A DNA stretch of 64,000 bases, from NCBI GenBank assembly GCA_021325145.1, contig JAJPHR010000061.1, positions 62,001-126,000 of the forward strand, written 5' to 3'. Shown in pieces: positions 34,715 through 43,438 of this stretch. The translations under genes and the position numbers were made by a program. Position 1 is the stretch's first letter; each line of letters begins with the position of its first letter. The notes under the pieces were generated by a model, which saw only the letters and a program-made list of their open reading frames with translations, did not search any database and was not told the DNA's origin. Source of the stretch: Verrucomicrobiota bacterium (GTDB lineage: Bacteria > Verrucomicrobiota > Verrucomicrobiia > Limisphaerales > Pedosphaeraceae).

Positions 34715-36511
34715 TCACTCCGCAACCACCGGTTCACTCCACGAGCGGACTTCCGTCAATTCGTAAGCCGCGACATTTTCTTTGAAGCCTTTGAGGTTCA
34801 AGCCAGGCAACGGGCGGGCTTCGATGTGACCGGCCAGCTTGTCGTACGTGGTCTGGTCGATGATCACCTGCCCCGGACCGGCTTGACCGGAAAGACGGGA
34901 GGCGAGATTCACCCGCTCGCCCAGCACGGTGTAATGCAAGCGATCTACCGAACCCATGCAGCCAGCGACAACCTGGCCGGTTGCAATTCCGATGCCGATC
35001 TTCAGTTTGTGGCGGGCGGTTTCGTTGAGCGCTTCCCGCTGTCGGATGAGTTGCAAGGCACAGCGGGCGGCATTGAGGGCATCGTTCTCGGTGGCGACCG
35101 GCGCACCAAAGACCGCCATGAGCAGGTCACCGACGAATTTGTCCAGGAAGCCGTTGTGTTCCTTGACCACGCGGGTCAGGGCCGTCATGTGTTCGTTCAA
35201 CATTTCGATGACCTCTTCCGGCGGCATGCCCTCAGTCAGCGTGGTGAAGCCGCGAACGTCGCAAAACAAAACGGTGATGTCCCGCAACTCACCGCCGAGT
35301 GCCAACTGACCGTTGACCAGTTGTTCGGCAATCCGTTCGTCGGCGACCATGTTGAGAACCGTGCGGTATTTTTCCTTTTCAGCAAGTCCCTCCGCCATCT
35401 CGTTGAATGAGGCGGCGAGCTGCCCCACTTCATCCGGGCTGCGGACGGGAACCTTGAACAGAAAGTTCCCCGCGCGAACGGCCTCGGTTCCCGCCACCAA
35501 CTCGCGAAGCGGGATGGAAAGGCTGTGGGCAATAAACAGGATGAGCAGGAGCGCCACGAACAGGGCCAGCGAGGCAACCCCGAGAATCTGCCAGCGCAAC
35601 TCCTGTTCGGTTCTCACCGCGGCGGACAGCGAGTAAAGTGAAACCTGATAGGCGGCCGGAAAAGGCGAGCCGGGATTCAACAGTTTAAAGAACAATCGTT
35701 GCGGTGTTCCGGCCAGTTTAATGGTAAACGTCCCTTGCGGCTGGCGGTTGGTCGTAAGCTGTTCCCAGACCAGCCGCAAAAACTCCGCCCGAATTTCCTC
35801 GGGAATGGTTTCCGAGTGGAGATGGCCATCGAGCCAGATGCCGCTTTTGATCCCATTCATCCGGAACATGTTCGTCTCGCTGATGTCGAGATACGGCTGG
35901 CCCAAGGCAACGGCGCCCAAAGTCTTTTGGGTGTCCGGATCAGCGACTTTGGCAACGATGACCTCGTCGAGCACATCCTTTCGTCCGTTCCCGGCGTCAC
36001 GCGCCAGGAATCCCACCAAAGGCGCATCCACGTTATCGAGTGACTTCAGGACAGTGGCCAGTTCCCGTTCAATCCGCCGGCGCGCCGCCTGCAATGCGGG
36101 TCCCACTCGCTGTTCCGGCGAGCGCAGGATTGCGCCGTCCGCGTCGAGGATGCGGAAGAAGGTGGTTCCCCTGCCCAACATCTGCCGCCCGCGCGGCGTG
36201 GGGACGTTCAACTCGTTGGTGGCGACGCGATAGATTTCCGCCACATCACCGCCGCGCAAGGCCTGGCGGAGATCGGGCGAGCGGGCCAGTTGCTCGCAAC
36301 CGTCCTTGATGGAACCGAGCCGCGCTTCCTGCTGTTTGGCGAAGAAGTTGACCTCGGTCTCAAACTGGTCCTGGTAAAGCTTCTCATAAGTGGCCTGCAC
36401 CTTTTGCTCGGTGGCGGACAACATCGCCACGGTCACGCCCGCGACGACCAGCATCATCGTCAACAGCAGTTTGATTCGAAAGCTCAGGACGATCATTGTC
36501 GCCGCAAGCAT
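34715..36511 (-). CDS. Membrane adenylate cyclase with HAMP domain
   Basis: 598 residues. A transmembrane helix near residues 12-32 and another near 310-335 bracket a large periplasmic sensor part with no recognised name. A HAMP segment follows (IPLRELVAGTEAVRAGNFLF). The class III cyclase domain covers about residues 395-580: VLFCDVRGFTTLTEG (first metal Asp), FLDKFVGDLLMAVFGAP (Lys and second metal Asp), and VLGERVNLASRLSG. The motif set is complete, so it should make cAMP in response to an external signal. An alternative start is MIVLSF at residue 6. Confidence 0.92.
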   Translation of the reverse strand: MLAATMIVLSFRIKLLLTMMLVVAGVTVAMLSATEQKVQATYEKLYQDQFETEVNFFAKQQEARLGSIKDGCEQLARSPDLRQALRGGDVAEIYRVATNELNVPTPRGRQMLGRGTTFFRILDADGAILRSPEQRVGPALQAARRRIERELATVLKSLDNVDAPLVGFLARDAGNGRKDVLDEVIVAKVADPDTQKTLGAVALGQPYLDISETNMFRMNGIKSGIWLDGHLHSETIPEEIRAEFLRLVWEQLTTNRQPQGTFTIKLAGTPQRLFFKLLNPGSPFPAAYQVSLYSLSAAVRTEQELRWQILGVASLALFVALLLILFIAHSLSIPLRELVAGTEAVRAGNFLFKVPVRSPDEVGQLAASFNEMAEGLAEKEKYRTVLNMVADERIAEQLVNGQLALGGELRDITVLFCDVRGFTTLTEGMPPEEVIEMLNEHMTALTRVVKEHNGFLDKFVGDLLMAVFGAPVATENDALNAARCALQLIRQREALNETARHKLKIGIGIATGQVVAGCMGSVDRLHYTVLGERVNLASRLSGQAGPGQVIIDQTTYDKLAGHIEARPLPGLNLKGFKENVAAYELTEVRSWSEPVVAE

Positions 36512-36634
36512 AGCTGAAATTCGGCATTAGGACAAATTGTGAATGGCAGAACGCTGCAAGGAAATTGGGGCGTTCGATTGTCCGCACCATACGAAACTTT
36601 TCCCATTCGCCCTGTGTCCTCTCCCCAAGGCGTG

Positions 36635-37213
36635 TCAGTGCCAGGTTTTCCACACGCAGCGCATGGTCCGACGAACCAGTTCCGTGGAAAAACCATAGAC
36701 CAGATGCGATAGCAAGGCGTTTATATGCGCGGACAGGGGATACTTTGTCGGTCCATAGGCAAGGCCCAGTACGGGCACGGCGGCTTCGTCAGCGGTCAGC
36801 CATAAGGCAGTTCCGAACACTAATCCCGCACCCGTTGTCACGCGTGGCTTCACCTCAGCGAGCGCGCCATACAAGCCGCCCATGGTGGTGCCGAATCCAT
36901 AGTGAACCGCAGGTTCGGCGATTCTCTTTTCGTTCTCCGTCAAGTGATGATGAAACACGCCTTCTGAGATCGCCGAAGCCAGCATGAGGGTCGCCGGCTT
37001 ATCTACATCAGCCGCGGCCTGAACCGGTTGGCCGGTGCCGGAGTCGTCGGACTGACGCTTTGCCGGTTTGGAGGGACACTGGGATCGCCTGCTCAGAACC
37101 GTTTGGAATCGGTTCATCGTCCAGGATGCAATCAGGCCACCAATGGCACCGGCAACCAGTCCGTTCCGCAAGCCGTGGTTCCCGGCAATATTTTGCTGAA
37201 TTTCGTCGCGCAT
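36635..37213 (-). CDS. YagU-like (DUF1440) membrane protein
   Basis: 192 residues from the ATG at 37213, which has a GAGAG-like ribosome site; the longer frame has no similarity. Hydrophobic stretches are LVAGAIGGLIASWTM (about residues 15-35), YGFGTTMGGLYGALAE and GAGLVFGTALWLTADEAAVP. The VPVLGLAYGPTKYPLSAHI block is typical of the DUF1440/YagU inner-membrane family, linked to acid resistance in E. coli. A Lys/Ser-rich loop (about 40-65) interrupts the first two helices. It is divergent from the CDGSH gene. Confidence 0.8.
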   Translation of the reverse strand: MRDEIQQNIAGNHGLRNGLVAGAIGGLIASWTMNRFQTVLSRRSQCPSKPAKRQSDDSGTGQPVQAAADVDKPATLMLASAISEGVFHHHLTENEKRIAEPAVHYGFGTTMGGLYGALAEVKPRVTTGAGLVFGTALWLTADEAAVPVLGLAYGPTKYPLSAHINALLSHLVYGFSTELVRRTMRCVWKTWH

Positions 37214-37454
37214 GATTGACTCTCGCGGTTTGAGTTCTGATTTTCTGAAAGACTTCCGCAAGCAATCTGCTCCGGCCGCCGTCAGCCTACCATGGGGTGA
37301 TGCCCGCCATTTGGCTGGCAGAACCTCGGATTTCATTTTCTGTATTTTAATGGTGTTTGTTATTAACGCCCATTCGGCGTGAAAAGAGTGAAACTCCCGG
37401 CTTGATTGTCGGCCATCATGCGGTTCACACTGCATGTGTAAGGAAATCAATATT

Positions 37455-37694
37455 ATGGCAGAACCTGTTGTTTTTCAGAAATCGCCGATCGTGCAGAAGA
37501 TCGAACCGGGGACTTATTGGTGGTGCGCGTGCGGGCGCTCGGCCAGCCAGCCCTTTTGTGACGGATTACACAAAGGCACCGGACTCGGGCCGCAGGAGGT
37601 CGAGATCACTGAGGCTAAAACAATCGCCTGGTGCGCCTGCAAGCATTCGGGTGGCAAGCCGTTCTGCGACGGGTCGCATGGAAGGCTGCCGTGA
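37455..37694 (+). CDS. Twin CDGSH iron-sulfur protein
   Basis: 79 residues from the ATG at 37455, preceded by AAGGAA; an upstream ATG at 37434 would add 7 residues. It carries two CDGSH-type motifs, CACGRSASQPFCDGLH and CACKHSGGKPFCDGSH, each with the C-x-C plus C-x3-H ligands of a [2Fe-2S] cluster. Small twin-CDGSH proteins bind two labile clusters and are thought to take part in redox or iron handling in the cytoplasm. It stands alone between the DUF1440 gene and the Roadblock gene. Confidence 0.93.
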   Translation: MAEPVVFQKSPIVQKIEPGTYWWCACGRSASQPFCDGLHKGTGLGPQEVEITEAKTIAWCACKHSGGKPFCDGSHGRLP

Positions 37695-37783
37695 GTGGAG
37701 GCTTGGGTAATGGGCGTCGCCCCTACTCGAGTGCATTTTGACACCACACAGAACAGGAGCTGTGCGCTCCGGCGCTTTTGATT

Positions 37784-38299
37784 TCAGGCGGTGCGCTTTT
37801 GAAAGAAGTCGCTTGGATCAGCCACGTTCAGGACGGAGAGATCGAGACCGGCCTGGGGATCACGCAGGTGGGCGACCTTTAGCTGGGCGGCGATGCGGGC
37901 GCTGGCGCGGGTGGCGAAATATTTGACCGCCCCAACGCTCAGGATGGCGCGAAAAATCACCGTCAGCATGCAATATTCATCCACGTTCATCACGAACATG
38001 CTGAACTTTTCGCCTTGTTGATAGACGCTGTCGAAATTCTCCTCGTGAACGAGGTTGGCGATGGTCTGGTTGGCCATGTAGGCGCCGGAGGCCAGCGCGG
38101 CGATGGTGGTGAGATCAAACTGCTCCGTGTCACCACGGGATTGGATCAGGAACCCGCCCTTGTCGATCACGAGGGCGGTGGTGGCGTCGGTGTCCGTTAT
38201 CAGTTCGCCCAGTATGACTCTGAACTGCTGGACGTCTTCTTCAATGAGTTGTGGCAGCGTGGCCATGAGACTCGATATGTCACGCAGGTTGAGCGGCAC
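37784..38299 (-). CDS. Roadblock/LC7-domain protein (candidate MglB-like GTPase regulator)
   Basis: 171 residues. The Roadblock fold covers about residues 15-125: DVQQFRVILGELITDTDATT, ALVIDKGGFLIQSRGD, AALASGAYMANQTIANLV, FSMFVMNVDEYCML. A 45-residue tail follows. Roadblock proteins dimerise and act on Ras-like GTPases; MglB is the GTPase-activating partner of MglA in Myxococcus. Its start overlaps the end of the MglA-type gene by 20 bases, so the two are translationally coupled. The order (mglA first) is the reverse of Myxococcus. Confidence 0.88.
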   Translation of the reverse strand: MPLNLRDISSLMATLPQLIEEDVQQFRVILGELITDTDATTALVIDKGGFLIQSRGDTEQFDLTTIAALASGAYMANQTIANLVHEENFDSVYQQGEKFSMFVMNVDEYCMLTVIFRAILSVGAVKYFATRASARIAAQLKVAHLRDPQAGLDLSVLNVADPSDFFQKRTA

Positions 38300-38894
38300 C
38301 CTGGCTGATGAACTTGTTGAGCAACATGCGGGTGATCATGTTGAGCGATTCGAATACTCCTTCGCACTTGTGAGCGACAGAAGTGAAAGACGGGACCTGA
38401 ACTTCGCGATTGTTCAAAAGAAACTCCATGTAGTCGGTCGGAGCGACATTGGGCAGATCCTGTTTGTTGTATTGGAGAACATAGGGAATGTCCGCGAGGT
38501 TCAACTTGAGGGTCTTGAGGTTTTCTTCCAGGTTGTTGAAGCTCTCCACGTTCTCGGCCATTTTTTCGTATTGGGAATCGGCGACAAACACGATCCCATC
38601 CACGCCGCGGAGCACAAGCTGCCGCGTGGTGTTGTAGATGACCTGGCCGGGGACGGTGTAAAGCTGGAACTTGGTCTTGAAACCTTTGATCGACATCGCC
38701 TCGATGGGCAGGAAGTCGAAGAACAGCGTGCGGTCGGAACTGGTGGCGAGCGAGACGAGCTTGCCTTTGTTGCCGGCGGCGGTTTGAACGTGGTCGTGGA
38801 CCTGCACGAGGTTGGTGGTCTTGCCGCCCATGGCGGGACCGTAGTAAACGATCTTGACCTGCAGTTCCTTGGTTGCCTGGTTTATAATGGCCAT
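38280..38894 (-). CDS. mglA: MglA-type small GTPase
   Basis: 204 residues from the ATG at 38894; the longer frame to 39335 only reads through the upstream gene. The P-loop is YYGPAMGGKTTNL (G1), the switch-II segment YTVPGQVIYN has the MglA-type Thr-Val-Pro in place of the Ras Asp, and G4 is LQYNKQDLP. IVFVADSQYEKMAENVESF is also MglA-like. MglA GTPases set cell polarity and motility direction. Here the GTPase is flanked by two Roadblock-domain genes, and a receiver-protein operon starts in the opposite direction. The actual output is unknown. Confidence 0.92.
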   Translation of the reverse strand: MAIINQATKELQVKIVYYGPAMGGKTTNLVQVHDHVQTAAGNKGKLVSLATSSDRTLFFDFLPIEAMSIKGFKTKFQLYTVPGQVIYNTTRQLVLRGVDGIVFVADSQYEKMAENVESFNNLEENLKTLKLNLADIPYVLQYNKQDLPNVAPTDYMEFLLNNREVQVPSFTSVAHKCEGVFESLNMITRMLLNKFISQGAAQPA

Positions 38895-38902
38895 AATTCT
38901 GT

Positions 38903-41020
38903 CTATTTTGCTTTTCGATCCAATTCCGCGGCAATGGCCGCGAGTTGCGCCGTCGGCAACGCCTGCCCGGCGACACCAAATGCGGCGAAGTAAATCGCCC
39001 CGACGCGGAAGATTTTCCACGGGATGAGTCCCACCGTGAAGTTCAGGTTGTTCAGATCCCCCATTCGTAATTCGCGCGTGGACTGGCTGACGCGCCCAAA
39101 AATCTGCGGCAAAAACGCCGCCAGTGTGTCGGCGTTCATTTCCGACGGGATCTTGCTGGCCACCAGCAAGCCGTCCGGCAACGCGATGAGCGCGCCGCCG
39201 ACACCATTGAGCGCCGCGGCTTTGCTGACGATCTCGTTGGGAGTGGCGTAGCGCTGAAGAAAACTCGTTCCAGGCGAAGGTCCCTTCTTGACGACGGGAG
39301 CGGGCTCTTCGGTAGCCGCGCCATTCTCCTTCCACACGTAATAATTCGTGTCGGTGCTCTGCGGAACCGCCGGCGCCGGAGCGGGAATGGAAATCGGCAG
39401 AGGGGCCGGAACCGGAGCGGGAACCGGGACGCGAGCGTGAACCGGCGCCGCTGGCGGAGGCGCGGCCGTCTGAGGAACAGCCAGCGCCTCCGCTCCTGCG
39501 GTACCAGAAAAAAGGTTGGGAATGTTGGCGTCGATGGAAATCTTCCGTTGCGGGCGAACCGTCCGCATGCTGGCCATGAACGCGGGTGTGACTATCTTCA
39601 ACGGCAATTCCAAGGTCACGGCATCATGCGGTGACGCATGCAGCGGCGAAACCGGCGGCTTCGTCCAGGAACGAACTAGTTTCCAGGGAAACACCACCCG
39701 TCCCTGTTTGATCGCGGCTTCGATCATGCCTTGCGGCAAGGCCACCGTGGCGCCCAACAGACCGAGGGCGACAAGCTCTTGCTTGATTGGCTCCGGCCAG
39801 GCTTCCGCCAGCCCAGCCAGCGGCACGGGGAGGAAGATGGTTTCACGCGGGGCTGCCGGAGTCGGCGGCTTGGGGGCTTGTGCGGGCGGCGGCGCAAAGG
39901 ACGGATTAAACCGAATCGGTTCGGGTCCGGCATCCGGCGTCGGCAAAGCCACGGGCGCAGGCGTTGATAATTGAGGCGGCGTGAGAGTGCGCAGCGACGG
40001 CGCGGGAATCACTGCTGGTTCGCCGAAAGGAATGGCTTGAGGCGGTTCGGGCACGATCGGAGAAACCGGCTGTGCAGGCGACGCAGGCGTTGCGCGCTTG
40101 AAAACGATTTCATCCGCCGCGGGCTGCGCGGCTGGAAGCGGAGCTGGAGTCGGAGCGGGACTGCGCCGGAAAATGGGCGCTTCGGGCACAGCGGCGGGTT
40201 GCACCGGATTTACCGGGGCTGAAGGCGTGGTGCGTTTGAAAATCGGCTCTTCAGGAACAAAGGCAGGCTTTACCGGCGCAGCGGGCGGGCTGGCGCGGTT
40301 GAACGCCGGCGCATTCGGAAGCGGCACGCTCCTGGAGGGAGGCAGCGACGTGGGCGCAATCGGCGAATAGACTGGTGTGGGCGGCGGGGTTGGAGCCGTC
40401 GGAGCACTGGTTCGCTTGAAAATTGGTTCTTCGGGGGCGGGCGCCTGCCGCACTGGCGCCGCGGGCTTGAGCGTCGTGTCGGAAAAGGTAACGCGATTCT
40501 GCCCCCCGAACGGGCCGACCACTTCCGGCGGCACCTCTACGCGCTTCTGCATTGGACGTCGCGAAAGCCCGCCTGATCCCACCCGCATAAGAATCTCTTG
40601 CAACGGCAATTCGACGAGTATCCGGTCCCGATCATTCGCTGACGAGAACGTTCCGCTCGGTGAGGCTTGCCGCAGTTCACCAAAGGAAATCCGAACGGCT
40701 CCCTGCGCCAGTTGGGAAAGCACCTTCTGCATTGGGATGAAAACCTCAGCCTCACCCACTTCAGTATTTAGGACGCGATCCATGACCTCAGACGGCAGCC
40801 GTCCGATGATGGTCCGCAACGGCAACGCCAAGGTGGAGGAAGGATTGATCGGCGCGCCGTTGCCCGGCATCGGCTTCGTAACCGGTCCCGGTCCAAAATC
40901 CACGCGTGCTCGCGCAGTAGGTTGAGCAGGCGCGACCGGGGGTGGTTGGAGGGGCAAAGGTGCTTCGGCTACCTTTTCCTCGCTCCGTCTGCCAAAAAAT
41001 TTTTTAAACGTGCTCAGCAT
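38903..41020 (-). CDS. Large proline/alanine-rich protein with C-terminal Roadblock-like domain
   Basis: 705 residues from the ATG at 41020 (MLSTFKKFFGRRSEEK); an ATG at 41053 adds 11. Residues about 60-180 hold short structured segments (LPLRTIIGRLPSEVMD, AEVFIPMQKVLSQLAQG, VELPLQEILMRVG). A long Pro/Ala-rich linker follows with recurrent EEPIFKRT or EAPIFRRS phrases. Another structured segment (LPVPLAGLAEAWPEPIKQEL) follows near residue 400. The last 130 residues look like Roadblock/LC7 (NGVGGALIALPDGLLVASKI, PQIFGRVSQSTRELRMG). The stop lies 8 bases before the MglA ATG. The repeated FKRT phrases may be docking motifs. I know no named family of this full architecture. Confidence 0.78.
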   Translation of the reverse strand: MLSTFKKFFGRRSEEKVAEAPLPLQPPPVAPAQPTARARVDFGPGPVTKPMPGNGAPINPSSTLALPLRTIIGRLPSEVMDRVLNTEVGEAEVFIPMQKVLSQLAQGAVRISFGELRQASPSGTFSSANDRDRILVELPLQEILMRVGSGGLSRRPMQKRVEVPPEVVGPFGGQNRVTFSDTTLKPAAPVRQAPAPEEPIFKRTSAPTAPTPPPTPVYSPIAPTSLPPSRSVPLPNAPAFNRASPPAAPVKPAFVPEEPIFKRTTPSAPVNPVQPAAVPEAPIFRRSPAPTPAPLPAAQPAADEIVFKRATPASPAQPVSPIVPEPPQAIPFGEPAVIPAPSLRTLTPPQLSTPAPVALPTPDAGPEPIRFNPSFAPPPAQAPKPPTPAAPRETIFLPVPLAGLAEAWPEPIKQELVALGLLGATVALPQGMIEAAIKQGRVVFPWKLVRSWTKPPVSPLHASPHDAVTLELPLKIVTPAFMASMRTVRPQRKISIDANIPNLFSGTAGAEALAVPQTAAPPPAAPVHARVPVPAPVPAPLPISIPAPAPAVPQSTDTNYYVWKENGAATEEPAPVVKKGPSPGTSFLQRYATPNEIVSKAAALNGVGGALIALPDGLLVASKIPSEMNADTLAAFLPQIFGRVSQSTRELRMGDLNNLNFTVGLIPWKIFRVGAIYFAAFGVAGQALPTAQLAAIAAELDRKAK

Positions 41021-41517
41021 TTGGCTTGGATGGATTTTTGACAGTGCTGTCATGTTTCATCGACATATTTGGCCTTTCGGCAAATCGTAGTGGCGCGGCC
41101 CATTCTGCTGGTCAACCCGGCGGCATTCGCCCGGTTCCGGCCTCAGCCCGGCTCAACTCATAGACACACAGGCAGGAAGCATGCCACGGTACAACCACTT
41201 AGCCCATATTCGGCGTCCTTCGTCGTGAGGCATTCGCTGCCCAACCTCGTTTCTTTTCGCCAGCGATTCGAACGCTCCCTCGCGTGTCCCATCACTGGAC
41301 TGGGTGTGTACCATGTTGTCGGAGAATTTGTTGCTCGCGCCGTTCGCCGGCGTGCTCCGACAGAAATGCGCGCGCCCCTGAACCGTTTGTGCTCAAAAAT
41401 GCCTGTTTCCCTCCAAACGGGAATGCGACTTGCTTCCTTCCCCTAATTTGACTCGGTGAGCCGCTGAGAGCTCGCGAGTTGCAGCAGCAGCCAAAACGAC
41501 AATTGACATAAGCCATT
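41021..41517. promoter_or_regulatory. Divergent intergenic region of the GTPase cluster
   Basis: A 497-base gap between the two arms of the cluster, with no supported gene; short frames here lack protein-like character. It must hold the promoters for both arms. A TTGACA at 41503-41508 lies too close to the plus-strand ATG to be its -35 box. No clear operator palindrome is visible. Confidence 0.45.
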
Positions 41518-42609
41518 ATGCTAGTGCGCCACAAAATTCTGCTCGTTGACGACGATCAGGACTTGCTGGATCTATACCGGGAGATCCTCTCCCAATTGCC
41601 AACGCGGCCCGAGATTGCCACCTCGAGCAGTGGCGCGCGCGCCATGGCCATGCTCGAAGCTGAACCCTTCACGCTCCTGGTCTGCGATCTCAACATGCCC
41701 AAGATGGACGGGTTGCAGGTCCTCTCGATTGTCCGGCGCAAATACCCCGAGCTCCGCACCGTCGTGCTTACCTCGGTGATGGATGAGCAGTTTCGCTCGC
41801 GCGTTTATAGCCTGGGCGTCGATCTCTTCTGGCAAAAGCCCGGTTCGGGCGAGGAAATCAAGCAGTTCCTCGAGTGCATCGAATCCCTGCTCGGCCGGGA
41901 AGCTCAATCCGGATTTCGCGGCGTCCAGAGCAAAAGCCTCGTGGACCTCATCCAATTGGAATGCATCTCGCATAATTCCACCGTTCTCAAGATCACCAAC
42001 GGCCCGCTCACCGGCAGGATTTGGATTATCGATGGAGACATCATTGACGCCGCGACCGAGGAACTGACCGGCGAGGCCGCGTTCCATATCATTCTCTCTT
42101 GGAAAGCCGGCAACTTCGAATCTCTCCCGGCCGAACCCAACCACCCCCGCATCATCAACAACTCCTACCAGGGTTTGTTGCTCGAAACCGCCCAGGCTCA
42201 GGATGAAGCCCTCGGTCAAGCCGCGGCCATGGGCAGCACCCTCCAGGAGAATATCACCTTCGCCCCTGAGAATGGCGCGGCTTCACCGCTGTCGGCCCTG
42301 GCCCGTTTCGAGGGTGTCGAATTTGTCCTCGCCTTGAAGCCCGAAGTGAAAGCCGGCTTCGAAGCGCGCGGTTTGGAAAACCCGCAGCCCGTCGCTGATT
42401 GGTCCCGCCAAACGTTGGAGAACCTGCGCACGCTTGGCGACCGCCTGCAAGCGGGTCTTTTGCAGGAATGCGAATGCCTCGGCACGCAACGCCATGTTGC
42501 TCTGGCGCGGCATCAGGATTTGGACTTCTGCGTGGGATGGCAGCGGGACTTTTCCGCCACTGAAATCCGTGAATCGATGAAAAAGGTCCTTGCCTTATGG
42601 GTTTCCTGA
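41518..42609 (+). CDS. Response regulator with DUF4388 (PatA-type) domain
   Basis: 363 residues. The receiver domain covers about residues 5-125, with acidic pocket DDD at 11-13, the phospho-acceptor Asp57 in LLVCDLNMPKMDG, Thr85-Ser86 and Lys107 in FWQKPG. A DUF4388 domain follows (about 135-235: KSLVDLIQLECISHNSTVLK, GRIWIIDGDIIDAATEEL), as in PatA-like proteins. The end (about 280-360) resembles a Roadblock-like or dimerisation segment. There is no DNA-binding domain, so the output is probably protein-protein. The next gene overlaps it by 13 bases. Divergent from the MglA arm, it may report a histidine-kinase signal to the GTPase; this is inferred. Confidence 0.88.
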   Translation: MLVRHKILLVDDDQDLLDLYREILSQLPTRPEIATSSSGARAMAMLEAEPFTLLVCDLNMPKMDGLQVLSIVRRKYPELRTVVLTSVMDEQFRSRVYSLGVDLFWQKPGSGEEIKQFLECIESLLGREAQSGFRGVQSKSLVDLIQLECISHNSTVLKITNGPLTGRIWIIDGDIIDAATEELTGEAAFHIILSWKAGNFESLPAEPNHPRIINNSYQGLLLETAQAQDEALGQAAAMGSTLQENITFAPENGAASPLSALARFEGVEFVLALKPEVKAGFEARGLENPQPVADWSRQTLENLRTLGDRLQAGLLQECECLGTQRHVALARHQDLDFCVGWQRDFSATEIRESMKKVLALWVS

Positions 42610-42899
42610 GCCTCTTTGCCAAACCGGCCCCGAAGCTGGTGCGATTGCCTTCCGGCAGTTTCACCGTGGACCGGGAAGGCCGCGTGCTCGTGTCAACGCT
42701 GCCTCAGACGTTCCCAGCCGAGTTGGTGCGCGACATCGCCACCCATGTTTTGGGCGCCTTCCGCTCCGCCCAGGTGGCGAAGCTGCCGCTCTCCGAGTTG
42801 ATCATCCGTTACCCCAGTCTCAAACTTACCGCCCGCGAGTTGCGCGGCGGGGCCATTATTTTTCTAGCTCCGCAAACCTTGTCCACCAAGCTCAGATAA
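42597..42899 (+). CDS. Uncharacterised 100-residue protein in the GTPase cluster
   Basis: 100 residues, starting within the end of the receiver gene (13-base overlap). It begins MGFLSLFAKPAPKLVRL, and a segment FTVDREGRVLVSTLPQTFP resembles the start of a Roadblock-like or profilin-like strand pair. It ends with a hydrophobic GGAIIFLAPQTL. I recognise no family. Its tight overlap makes co-translation with the response regulator near certain, so it is likely part of the same signalling complex. Confidence 0.72.
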   Translation: MGFLSLFAKPAPKLVRLPSGSFTVDREGRVLVSTLPQTFPAELVRDIATHVLGAFRSAQVAKLPLSELIIRYPSLKLTARELRGGAIIFLAPQTLSTKLR

Positions 42900-42924
42900 T
42901 TACAAACCGTCCACCCCGATTATT

Positions 42925-43326
42925 ATGCAAGCGACTAAAATGAGCCAGTTGATCCAACAGTTGGAAAACTACACGGAATGCTGGAAGCAATTCATCCACT
43001 TCGTCAACGTGGCTCGCGGGAAAAAATTCAGCCCCGAGGATGAAGGCCAGTTCCTCGAAACGAAAACCGTGATCATTCAGCAATTCGAATTGATCCTCTC
43101 TTCCATCGAGGCCGGCACGCCCACGAAGGAGGAAGTCCTCGGCCTCGTCGGCAGCGCCCCGTCGTTGCGTTACCTCAGCGAGATGAATGATTCCGCCCTG
43201 CGCAACCTCGAAAGCCAGTGGCACAAACTTTACATCGGCTGGCACTCCGTGCTGGGCCAGCTCAAAGTCCGCCGCCAGGACAACGAATCCAAATCCTTTT
43301 TCGCCACGCTTATGGAGAAGAAATAG
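42925..43326 (+). CDS. Uncharacterised helical protein in the GTPase cluster
   Basis: 133 residues, 25 bases after the preceding stop; the first ATG gives MQATKMSQLIQQLENY. It is almost all helical in appearance, with amphipathic stretches LENYTECWKQFIHFVNVARG, TKTVIIQQFELILSSIEAG and DSALRNLESQWHKLYIGWHS and no hydrophobic membrane segment. I do not recognise a family. As the third gene of the receiver arm, it could be an adaptor for the Roadblock/GTPase proteins. Confidence 0.75.
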   Translation: MQATKMSQLIQQLENYTECWKQFIHFVNVARGKKFSPEDEGQFLETKTVIIQQFELILSSIEAGTPTKEEVLGLVGSAPSLRYLSEMNDSALRNLESQWHKLYIGWHSVLGQLKVRRQDNESKSFFATLMEKK

Positions 43327-43365
43327 CCCCATTCTTCTTAACCCTAATCGTAATCTTAATGCCCC

Positions 43366-43382
43366 AGCCGCTTTCGGCTTTT
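43366..43382 (+). terminator. Short stem-loop at the end of the receiver arm
   Basis: AGCCG (43366-43370) pairs with CGGCT (43375-43379) around CTTT and is followed by TTT, in the convergent gap between the receiver arm and the efflux outer-membrane gene. The stem is only five pairs, so it is a weak candidate. Confidence 0.35.
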
Positions 43383-43438
43383 CATCCAGCCTTCTTCCTT
43401 GCAACGCCCGCCCCTTCCGCGCTTCAGCCTCCCAGGTT

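Noticed and set aside
38103-38993. 296-residue plus-strand frame over the MglA-type gene
   Set aside because: It is antisense to a gene with clear GTPase motifs and has no recognisable protein signature; high GC leaves such frames open.
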